Below, one piece after another: positions 5,992-11,901 of a DNA stretch of 11,901 nt. This DNA comes from UM-FILTER-49-7 sp964599895. GTDB taxonomy: Bacteria; Acidobacteriota; Holophagae; Thermotomaculales; Thermotomaculaceae. The stretch is taken from NCBI GenBank assembly GCA_964599895.1, contig CAZRHT010000068.1, forward strand, positions 1 through 11,901, written 5' to 3'. The notes under the pieces were generated by a model. It was not told where the DNA came from, did no database searches, and saw only the letters and a list, made by a program, of their open reading frames with translations. The first letter of the stretch is position 1. Every line of letters starts with the position of its first letter. The translations under genes and the position numbers were made by a program.

Positions 5992-6163
5992 TTACATTAC
6001 CAGAGCATCCACATATCCCCTCACGGGGTGGTTGAATGCTCCCGGAAGACGACCGACCGTTTCAAATCCCAATTTGTTCCACAATCTCACTGCCCCCTCA
6101 TTGGTGGAAGCCACAATTTCACTCATTACTACCGGGGCCCTTCTGATTTATTTTGATGTTCAT
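5992..6163 (-). pseudogene. Remnant of a GNAT N-acetyltransferase gene
   Basis: Two ends of one gene seem to remain. A start site with GGAGAGGAG ahead of an ATG at 6163 opens a frame of only 14 codons (MNIKINQ...). In a different frame, 5992-6147 encodes the last part of a GNAT acetyltransferase: EIVASTNEGAVRLWNKLGF, then ETVGRLPGAF and GYVDALVM before a TAA. This is the acetyl-CoA-fold C-terminus of the family (compare STNEAAVRLWQKLGF and GYVDALVM in typical members). A complete gene would have about 150-170 codons, so roughly 100 codons are gone through an internal deletion near 6130-6150. No start serves the C-terminal piece, so it is unlikely to be functional. Confidence 0.7.
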
Positions 6164-6223
6164 TCGGGACTCCTCTCCGGCCAAAAAAAGTTACCTTTTT
6201 AAGATTACTGATTCATCAATTTG

Positions 6224-6252
6224 AGTTTAGATGACATTCCCCATTTTTTCAA
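6224..6252 (-). promoter_or_regulatory. Candidate promoter of the GNAT remnant / NTF2-like unit
   Basis: TTGAAA (6247-6252, 5 of 6) and TAAACT (6224-6229, 4 of 6) are separated by 17 nt. It lies between the end of rnj and the remnant's ATG at 6163. It may still drive the NTF2-like gene through the remnant. Confidence 0.35.
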
Positions 6253-6289
6253 GGGGAGGCCGTTCCGGACAGAAGAGAAAGAAGTTGTC

Positions 6290-7990
6290 CTATTTCTTGC
6301 CCCGCGGAACGGTGAGGATGATTGGGAGAATGACGGGGAAACTGTTCATCCGCTTTCTGAAGTAGCTTCTGAGCGTAGACCTGATTTTCGGGCGCACTAC
6401 TTCCCAGTTCAGTCGTTCATTTCTTTTCATCTCTGAAAAACGACGGCGGACACGGTCCCGGATCTGGACCATTTCAGCTTCATCATCAGACAGAAGCAGA
6501 AAGCCACGGGTAATCACTTCGACCTCTCCAATCAGTTCCGCGGATTGTTCATCCACTATGAGAGTGACCACAATCAATCCGTCTTCTGACAGACGACGTC
6601 GATCCCGAAGTGCAATATCTTCCAGCTCTTCAAACCGGTCTCCCTCAATGAAGCGGCGGTTGATTTCAATGGAGTCTATTTTGCGTACCTTGTCATCGGC
6701 GAGTTCCAGAATATCCCCGCTGTCCACTATAAGAATACGGCGCCGTTCCAACCCCATCTCTTTCGCCAGACCAGCATGGTGAACCAGCTGCATCCGGTCG
6801 CCATGAATCGGAACAAAATTATGGGGCATCAGCAAACTGAAGACGAGTTTCAATTCTTCTCGACTTGCGTGACCGGAAACGTGTACTTCAGAAATTTCCT
6901 CGTAATGGACTTCTGCCTCCATCCGATACAGACTGTTGATGATCCGCATGACGGATTTTTCATTTCCTGGAATGGTTTTGGCCGAGATGATAATGGTATC
7001 ACCTGGATAGATTTCCAACTGTTTTGTTTCTCCCCGGGCAATCCGCGACAGTGCAGACATGGGCTCTCCCTGGGAACCCGTAGTTATGACAATGAGGCGA
7101 TGTTCAGGAATATCTCGAATCTCTTCTTTATTAGCCATGACACCGGCGGGCACTTTCAGATAACCCAATTGACGGGCTACAGCCATTGAGTTTTCCAGGC
7201 TTCTCCCAAGAAGTACAACCCTTCGGTTCAATTCTTTTGCAATATTGACAATCTGCTGAATTCGATGAATGTGGCTTGAAAAACAAGCTACAATCACTTT
7301 CTGCCGGCTGGATTCGATAATTTCCTGCAGCGAGTCACCCACGGTACGTTCAGAAAGGGTGTAGCCTTCCTTCGCAATGTTGGTGGAGTCTGACAACAGG
7401 ACGTTAATGCCCTTCCGACCCCATTCAGCAAACCCGGCAAAATCAAAATTTTTCCCGTCAATTGGTGTCTGATCCACTTTGAAATCACCGGTATGAAATG
7501 CAGTCCCCGCCGGGGATTCAATAACCAGTGACACACAATCCACAATGCTGTGAGTTACCCGAAGCAGGTGCACTTTGATTTCTCCGAAACTTAAGGTGTC
7601 TCCGGCAGCCGCTTCATGGAGGTTTACCTGATGTTCAAGTGTGTGTTCTTCCATTCGTTTCCGGATGAATCCGCAGGTGAGCCTTGTTCCATAGATCTCC
7701 ATATCTCGGTTAAGGTCGTGGCAAAGGAAAGGAACACCGCCTATATGGTCTTCGTGCCCATGGGTGATCACTGCCGCGGCAATGAGCCCGGAAATACCGA
7801 TTTCATTCAGGACAGTGTAATCGGGCACAATCAGATTCACGCCGGGCTGGTCCGTGTCCGGAAACATGACCCCTGCATCTACAATCAATGCCGTGTCATT
7901 GTAGCGGTAAAGGGTCGCGTTCATGCCGAATTCCCCTACACCACCAATTGGTAGAATCTGGAGTGTTCCGGGATTATAATTGTATGCCAT
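6290..7990 (-). CDS. rnj: Ribonuclease J
   Basis: The 566-aa protein is a metallo-beta-lactamase/beta-CASP RNase acting as 5' exo- and endonuclease in mRNA decay and RNA maturation. The zinc-binding motif THGHEDHIGG is at residues 76-85, with further ligands in VTHSI (145-149) and HTGDFK (166-171). The beta-CASP part includes CFSSHIHR, TTGSQGEP, IPGNE and VSGHASREELK followed by PIHGD, all typical of RNase J. The length matches the family. Its ATG lies 17 nt inside the end of rsmA, with GAGGTG upstream, so the two are probably translationally coupled. The C-terminal domain is complete, ending in a basic stretch (RSTLRSYFRKR and PRGKK). It is the last gene of the minus-strand cluster. Confidence 0.97.
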   Translation of the reverse strand: MAYNYNPGTLQILPIGGVGEFGMNATLYRYNDTALIVDAGVMFPDTDQPGVNLIVPDYTVLNEIGISGLIAAAVITHGHEDHIGGVPFLCHDLNRDMEIYGTRLTCGFIRKRMEEHTLEHQVNLHEAAAGDTLSFGEIKVHLLRVTHSIVDCVSLVIESPAGTAFHTGDFKVDQTPIDGKNFDFAGFAEWGRKGINVLLSDSTNIAKEGYTLSERTVGDSLQEIIESSRQKVIVACFSSHIHRIQQIVNIAKELNRRVVLLGRSLENSMAVARQLGYLKVPAGVMANKEEIRDIPEHRLIVITTGSQGEPMSALSRIARGETKQLEIYPGDTIIISAKTIPGNEKSVMRIINSLYRMEAEVHYEEISEVHVSGHASREELKLVFSLLMPHNFVPIHGDRMQLVHHAGLAKEMGLERRRILIVDSGDILELADDKVRKIDSIEINRRFIEGDRFEELEDIALRDRRRLSEDGLIVVTLIVDEQSAELIGEVEVITRGFLLLSDDEAEMVQIRDRVRRRFSEMKRNERLNWEVVRPKIRSTLRSYFRKRMNSFPVILPIILTVPRGKK

Positions 7991-8747
7991 TTGTTTTCAC
8001 CTCTCTGTACAGGTCAATCAACTGTGGGGATGACAACTGGTCTACCCTCACTGATTGAGACAGTTTCAGTTTTTGAAAAATCCCGGATATTGCGTTGTTC
8101 CGTTTTCTCATAAGATTTTTATACAACATTTTTCGCCGATTTTCAAAAATCCAGCGGCAGAATCGAAAGTATTCAGCCTCAGGTTCCACTTCAAATTTCT
8201 CTCTGCGAACGAAATGAATCACGGCAGAGTTCACTTTTGGAGGAGGACTGAAGCTGGCAGGTTTCAGTGTCATGACCCGTTCTGTTTCAAAAAATGGCAA
8301 TACGGCCAGATTCAATGGTCCTGATTCTGATACCACTTTGTCCGCCACTTCCCTCTGAAACATGAGAACCATTTCGGGAATCCGATTTGCGTTTCTGCAG
8401 AAAATAAATGTCAAAGGCGATGCAATGTTGTAGGGAAGGTTGGAAACAACTGCTGTCTGTCCCCAGGCCTCCGGCATGTTTTCCATGACGTTAAGCGCGT
8501 CACCTGACATGATGTCCAGTTTGTTCTCAAAACGTCTTTGTAGCGCTGGAATTAACTCGAAATCTCTTTCCACAACGCGTATCTGCTGGCCCCGGCTCAG
8601 GAGAATTTCCGTGAGAATGCCATCACCCGGCCCGATTTCAACAACAGAACCGTCCCAATTCAGAAAACCAACAATTCGCTCTGCAGTTTCAGGATTTGTA
8701 AGAAAATGTTGTCCGAAATGCTTCTTGCGTCTTATTTCGGAATCCAT
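7974..8747 (-). CDS. rsmA: 16S rRNA (adenine(1518)-N6/adenine(1519)-N6)-dimethyltransferase
   Basis: KsgA/RsmA dimethylates two adjacent adenosines in the 3' terminal helix of 16S rRNA, using S-adenosylmethionine, late in small-subunit assembly. The 257-aa protein shows KKHFGQHFL near the start, the SAM-binding VEIGPGDGILTE, the catalytic NLPYNI, and FSPPPKVNSAVI, all diagnostic. One deviation: the segment usually read as YGRLSV after the QREVA motif appears as GPLNLAV, so that loop is altered. No clear ribosome-binding site precedes the ATG. The start overlaps the preceding 91-aa gene by 16 nt and the end overlaps rnj by 17 nt, which points to coupled translation. Confidence 0.96.
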   Translation of the reverse strand: MDSEIRRKKHFGQHFLTNPETAERIVGFLNWDGSVVEIGPGDGILTEILLSRGQQIRVVERDFELIPALQRRFENKLDIMSGDALNVMENMPEAWGQTAVVSNLPYNIASPLTFIFCRNANRIPEMVLMFQREVADKVVSESGPLNLAVLPFFETERVMTLKPASFSPPPKVNSAVIHFVRREKFEVEPEAEYFRFCRWIFENRRKMLYKNLMRKRNNAISGIFQKLKLSQSVRVDQLSSPQLIDLYREVKTNGIQL

Positions 8748-9007
8748 TCTGTCAGCTTATCCACTACCTGGTGAATCTGCTTCGGGCTGGTCAGATTGAA
8801 TTTGGAGTGCGCCCGGTATTCGCCTTTTCTTTTTTGATACCGAACCAGTCGGGCTTTCAACTCGCCGAATTCTCCTTCCTTCCCCAGTTCCCGATACAGG
8901 TACATAACCGTGGACCATGCCCCTTTCGAAAGAATGAATTTGTCTTCCTCTTTTAAAACCAGTTCGCCTTCGTCATATCGTTCAATTGAAATCTCTTCAA
9001 GTTCCAT
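8732..9007 (-). CDS. Conserved hypothetical protein, possibly PC4-like nucleic-acid binding fold
   Basis: This 91-aa acidic-then-basic protein has a start codon 1 nt after the ymdB stop and overlaps rsmA by 16 nt, so it is clearly translated with its neighbours. The order is an acidic N-terminus (MELEEISIERYDEGELVL), a strand-rich centre (FILSKGAWSTVMYLYREL), a basic segment (ARLVRYQKRKGEYRAHSKF), and an end that looks like a single helix (SPKQIHQVVDKLTEWI). I recall similar small proteins from delta-proteobacterial genomes without function. The beta-strands followed by one C-terminal helix, with lysine/arginine strands, resemble the PC4/YdbC single-strand-binding fold, but this is only a guess from layout. 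Confidence 0.75.
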   Translation of the reverse strand: MELEEISIERYDEGELVLKEEDKFILSKGAWSTVMYLYRELGKEGEFGELKARLVRYQKRKGEYRAHSKFNLTSPKQIHQVVDKLTEWIPK

Positions 9008-9008
9008 T

Positions 9009-9791
9009 TTATTTCCCCTTCCTGGACTTTATCATGATTCGCTCAATGGTGGCGCGTCCATCGCCTTCCACTGTCACCTCACACCCGCAAAGCCAATACA
9101 TCCCCTTCGCGGGAGTCAGGTGTTCATTGATTCCTGTCCGCATCCGCCGAATGGCAGTATCTTTCTCTACTCCGATAACAGAATCCATTGCCCCCGTCAT
9201 TCCTGCGTCTGTCAGAAAGGCAGTGCCGTGGGGCAAGGTCCGTTCATCCGCTGTCTGTACGTGGGTATGAGTTCCAATCACAGCCGTTACTTTTCCATCA
9301 AACTCATAGGAAAACGCCGCCTTTTCCGCAGTGGCTTCTCCATGAAAATCCACCAGCACAATATCCGTGTCCCTTGCTTCAAGGAATCGGTCCATTGTAC
9401 GGAAAGGGCAATCCACCGGAGGCATAAATGCCCGGCCCAGCATACTGACCACCGTTACACTCCGGCCCCCGGGTAGAGGGATGGTCAACGAACCGTGCCC
9501 CGGGACTTCCGGAGGGTAATTCATCGGCCGCAGAATATAAGGCCGGTCTTCCAGCAGCGTTCGGGCTTCTTTCTTGTCAAAAATGTGGTTCCCGGACGTA
9601 AAACACTGGATACCAGCCGTGGTCATCTCTTCAATAGTATCTGAGGTAATCCCGAATCCATGGGCCAGATTCTCGCAATTGGCTACTGTCACGTCCGGCT
9701 TTCGTTCTGCCAGCAAACCTGGCAGCTCTTTTTGAACTGCCTTGCGACCTGACCGCCCGATGATATCACCTATAAACAGGATACGAATCAT
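9009..9791 (-). CDS. ymdB: YmdB family metallophosphoesterase
   Basis: At 260 aa the protein has the size of the family typified by Bacillus YmdB, a calcineurin-like phosphoesterase reported to act on 2',3'-cyclic nucleotides and to affect RNA levels and biofilm behaviour. The metal-binding motifs are all present: FIGDIIG at the N-terminus, NCEN, TSGNHIFD, DFHGEAT, GTHTHVQTAD and TDAGMTG. There is no signal peptide, so it is cytosolic. It follows rny by 37 nt, with AGGGA upstream of the ATG. The rny-ymdB pairing is also found in Bacillus, supporting a role near RNase Y. The next gene begins 1 nt after its stop. Confidence 0.95.
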   Translation of the reverse strand: MIRILFIGDIIGRSGRKAVQKELPGLLAERKPDVTVANCENLAHGFGITSDTIEEMTTAGIQCFTSGNHIFDKKEARTLLEDRPYILRPMNYPPEVPGHGSLTIPLPGGRSVTVVSMLGRAFMPPVDCPFRTMDRFLEARDTDIVLVDFHGEATAEKAAFSYEFDGKVTAVIGTHTHVQTADERTLPHGTAFLTDAGMTGAMDSVIGVEKDTAIRRMRTGINEHLTPAKGMYWLCGCEVTVEGDGRATIERIMIKSRKGK

Positions 9792-9828
9792 GCTTTTCCC
9801 TGCCTGAGCATCTGCACTTCTGTCCCGC

Positions 9829-11394
9829 TTACTTTGCGTATTCTACAGCGCGGGTTTCCCGTATCACTGTTACCTTGATCTGACCCGGGTAGTCCAGTTC
9901 TTCTTCAATCTTCTTTGCCAGTCCCTTGGACAACCAGAAAACTTTATCATCATCCACTTCATTGCTCTTCACAATTACGCGGATTTCACGGCCTGCCTGG
10001 ATGGCATAGCTCTTGGACACACCCTCGAAAGAGCGGCCCAGTTCTTCCAGTTTTTCCAGGCGCCGGATGTACGTTTCAAGGATTTCACGGCGCGCTCCCG
10101 GCCGTGCGGCTGACAAAGCGTCTGCAGACTGCACAATGACAGCTTCCAATGTGGTCATTTCAACATCACCGTGGTGAGCCTGCACACAGTGAATGACCTC
10201 CTCCGACTCTCCAAAACGTCTCAGCAGATCTACCCCGATTTCCACGTGGGTTCCTTCAATTTCCTTGTCAATGGCCTTGCCGATGTCATGGAGCAAGGCG
10301 CCCCGTTTTGCAATTTTTACGTCCGCGCCCAGTTCCTGGGCCATAAACGTAGCAATATAGGCCACTTCCTTGGAATGGTGCAGTATGTTTTGTCCGTAAC
10401 TGGTCCGGAATTTCAATCTGCCAATCAACTTAATCAGTTTGGGATGAATCTCGCCCACACCCAATTCGAAGACAGTGTTCTCACCCTCTTCCTTGATCTG
10501 GGCATCCAGTTCCATTTTTACTTTTTCAACGATTTCTTCAATCCGGCCCGGATGAATCCGGCCATCTGAAATCAACCGTTCGAGAGACAGTCTTGCAACC
10601 TCTCTGCGAATGGGATCGAAAGAAGACACAATTACCGCTTCAGGCGTATCGTCAATAATCAAATCAACACCTGTTGCGGCTTCCATTGCTCGAATGTTTC
10701 TTCCTTCCCTGCCTATAATACGACCTTTCATGTCATCGCTGGGCAGGTTCACCACGGACACGGTCGCTTCCGCCACATAATCGGACGCCGATTTCTGAAT
10801 TGCCAGACCAATGATTTTTTTTGCCTTCTGAAGTGCGGTCACTTCCGCTTCTTCTTCCATCTTCTTCACTTTCTTCGTAACGTTTTTTTGCGCTTCTTCT
10901 TCGACAAGCTGCATCATTTCAAACTTCGCGGATTCCCGGGTCAATCCGGAAATGCGTTCCAATGTCTCAATCTGTTCGTCCCGGATCTTCTGAATTTCCT
11001 GCTCTTTCTGAGCAATGGAAAGGGCCTGACGTTTCAGGTTTTCGTCTTTGGCGTCCAGGGATTGCTCCTTGGAATCCAGCGTTGTCATTCGTTTCTCAAC
11101 AAGGTCTTCCTTGCGGAGAAGTCGCTTCTCCATCTCGTGAATTTCTGTTCTTTTCTCAGTGGTTTCCCGCTCAACCTCTTCCTTGACCTTCTGTTTCAGT
11201 TCCTTTGCGTCAAGTTCAGCGCGACGCCGGATCTGATCTGCTTCTCCGGTTGCAAGGCGCAATGTCTCTTTTGCCTTCTGCTCAGTTACTTCCAGCAGGT
11301 GGCTTTCCTTCTTCTTTCTGGATGTATAGAAAACAATGAGCCCGAGATTGGTCAGGAACAGCACAACCACCGCAACAATAAGTGCTATTACCAT
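9829..11394 (-). CDS. rny: Ribonuclease Y
   Basis: RNase Y is a membrane-anchored endoribonuclease that initiates mRNA decay. The N-terminus has one membrane segment (VIALIVAVVVLFLTNLGLIVFY), followed by a long charged coiled coil to about residue 200. A KH domain follows with DDMKGRIIGREGRNIRA and the IDDTPEAVIVSSFDPIRREVA block, and then an HD domain with HHSKEVA, ALLHDIGKA (about 365-373) and QAHHGD. The end, RETRAVEYAK, is typical. Two ATGs stand side by side. GGAGG (11400-11404) is 5 nt from the second (11394) but almost touches the first (11397), so 521 aa from 11394 is preferred. The 6S RNA lies just upstream. Confidence 0.97.
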   Translation of the reverse strand: MVIALIVAVVVLFLTNLGLIVFYTSRKKKESHLLEVTEQKAKETLRLATGEADQIRRRAELDAKELKQKVKEEVERETTEKRTEIHEMEKRLLRKEDLVEKRMTTLDSKEQSLDAKDENLKRQALSIAQKEQEIQKIRDEQIETLERISGLTRESAKFEMMQLVEEEAQKNVTKKVKKMEEEAEVTALQKAKKIIGLAIQKSASDYVAEATVSVVNLPSDDMKGRIIGREGRNIRAMEAATGVDLIIDDTPEAVIVSSFDPIRREVARLSLERLISDGRIHPGRIEEIVEKVKMELDAQIKEEGENTVFELGVGEIHPKLIKLIGRLKFRTSYGQNILHHSKEVAYIATFMAQELGADVKIAKRGALLHDIGKAIDKEIEGTHVEIGVDLLRRFGESEEVIHCVQAHHGDVEMTTLEAVIVQSADALSAARPGARREILETYIRRLEKLEELGRSFEGVSKSYAIQAGREIRVIVKSNEVDDDKVFWLSKGLAKKIEEELDYPGQIKVTVIRETRAVEYAK

Positions 11395-11441
11395 CATCTC
11401 CTCCCAATAGCGTTACAACACGCCCAGGTGGAGGAATAGGT

Positions 11442-11614
11442 GGCCCCGTGAAATCGTGTGGCAGGAAATAATGAACCTGGCCTTCCAGGTGGGTACATCT
11501 GCTTACCCTTCGGGACTTCCACTCAAGGTGGACTTGCTCACCCAGGCAGCGTCACGTTCCCGTTTCATTTCCGTTGGCTCAATATCGGCCCACCATCACG
11601 AGTCTCACAGGACC
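11442..11614 (-). ncRNA. ssrS: 6S RNA
   Basis: Between zapA and rny lies a 173-nt sequence that folds like 6S RNA, the regulator that binds the sigma70 holoenzyme as a promoter mimic. The ends close with GGTCCTGTGA/TCACGGGGCC (10 bp with wobbles), then TCGTG/CACGA, then GGTGGG/CCTGCC. A large internal bubble follows, including GGGCCGATATTGAGCC, which recalls the GAGCCGATATTT of the enterobacterial RNA. On the opposite strand is CCAGGTTCATTATTT, like the conserved GGTTCA segment. The apical arm has TCCAC/GTGGA and CCC/GGG hairpins. Location next to zapA is the usual place for ssrS. Its 5' end overlaps the last zapA codons. Exact ends are estimated from the helix. Confidence 0.8.
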
Positions 11615-11898
11615 CGCTTTTCTGTCAGAGAACTCTCAATCATTCCGATTATGCTCTCAAGCTTGGAAGCAAACTGCGGTTGATCCGCTTTGCGGCATTC
11701 TTTCATCAATTTAAAATAATCATCAACAACTGTCATAGATGCCATCACCAGAAGGCGGTAAAAGTCCACACTTCCGGTTGCTTCCGCCAATTCCTTCATC
11801 CTGGATTCGAGCAAATGGGCCATCTCCTTCACATAGCTTTCATCGTATCGTGAGGAAATCTTGTATTCCTTGCCATAAATGCGAAGGAGATGGCCCAT
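11605..11898 (-). CDS. zapA: Cell division protein ZapA
   Basis: The 97-aa protein fits ZapA, a small FtsZ-ring protein that bundles FtsZ filaments. The N-terminal part has the family pattern RIYGKEYKISSRYDESYVKEMAHLLESRMKEL (positions 6-37, key residues G9, Y12, Y22, M26), and a C-terminal coiled-coil helix follows (DFYRLLVMASMTVVDDYF and on). The ATG at 11898 is only 3 nt from the window edge, so the true start cannot be checked. The first four or so residues are encoded in an inverted repeat that may be artificial. The stop codon lies inside the predicted 5' strand of the 6S RNA. Its place ahead of ssrS and rny supports the assignment. Confidence 0.85.
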   Translation of the reverse strand: MGHLLRIYGKEYKISSRYDESYVKEMAHLLESRMKELAEATGSVDFYRLLVMASMTVVDDYFKLMKECRKADQPQFASKLESIIGMIESSLTEKRVL

Positions 11899-11901
11899 TT
11901 G
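11812..11901. repeat. Inverted repeat at the window end
   Basis: CAAATGGGCCATCTCCTTC (11812-11830) recurs as its exact reverse complement at 11883-11901. Allowing one mismatch extends the match to 22 of 23 bases. The outer arm ends at the last base of the window and supplies the zapA start region. Confidence 0.85.

Noticed and set aside
6185..6200. AAAAAG-TTAC-CTTTTT hairpin as a terminator of rnj
   Set aside because: The stem is nearly all A/T, lies in the leader of the GNAT remnant and downstream of its likely promoter. It is too weak to call a terminator.
6251..6270. CCCC/GGGG hairpin just after rnj as a rho-independent terminator
   Set aside because: Only four G-C pairs around a 10-nt loop and no T tract after it on the minus strand.
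10888..11439. Long plus-strand frame of 183 codons opposite rny
   Set aside because: It is the antisense shadow of the rny coiled coil (Lys/Glu codons read as Phe/Leu) with no family resemblance.

Overview
The window is a fragment of an uncultured-type bacterial genome, with moderate GC and one 100-base run of Ns. It combines RNase Y, RNase J, YmdB, KsgA, UMP kinase, ribosome recycling factor, ZapA and a 6S RNA gene with tandem lipoprotein genes of the 6-bladed beta-propeller type that carry an HGQGP[GS]EF motif. That mix suggests a Gram-negative, Aminicenantes- or other Acidobacteriota-like lineage, or a related candidate phylum. This placement is an inference from gene content and is weak.

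Left part (1-3400), accessory. Two paralogous lipoprotein propeller genes lie in tandem on the minus strand (1-591, partial, and 866-2056). Each is driven by a nearly identical promoter and leader, and each has a copy of a pyrimidine-rich dispersed repeat about 125-135 bp upstream of the -35 box. A plus-strand gene for a CGGC-domain cysteine protein (2490-2933) follows. It lies between two inverted copies of the same repeat family, one of which runs into the assembly gap. The stretch 2934-3403 has no credible gene. It holds two repeat copies and, between them, a nested set of inverted repeats (3082-3211) that could fold into a multibranch structure.

Middle part (3400-6290). A tRNA-Pro(GGG) with its own strong promoter is followed, going upstream on the minus strand, by pyrH, frr and a secreted SurA-N-like protein, all overlapping and read in the order pyrH-frr-surA-like. 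Behind these are an NTF2/SnoaL-like gene and the remnant of a GNAT acetyltransferase gene that has lost its middle.

Right part (6290-11901) is a tightly packed minus-strand cluster read as zapA, 6S RNA, rny, ymdB, a 91-aa gene, rsmA, rnj. Most junctions overlap or nearly touch. The cluster brings together both principal RNases of RNase Y/J-type RNA decay, the YmdB phosphodiesterase, a 16S rRNA dimethyltransferase and the RNA-polymerase-binding 6S RNA, so it looks like an RNA metabolism operon. The right end of the window finishes in an inverted repeat that matches sequence about 70 bp inside zapA, which may be an assembly or amplification artefact.
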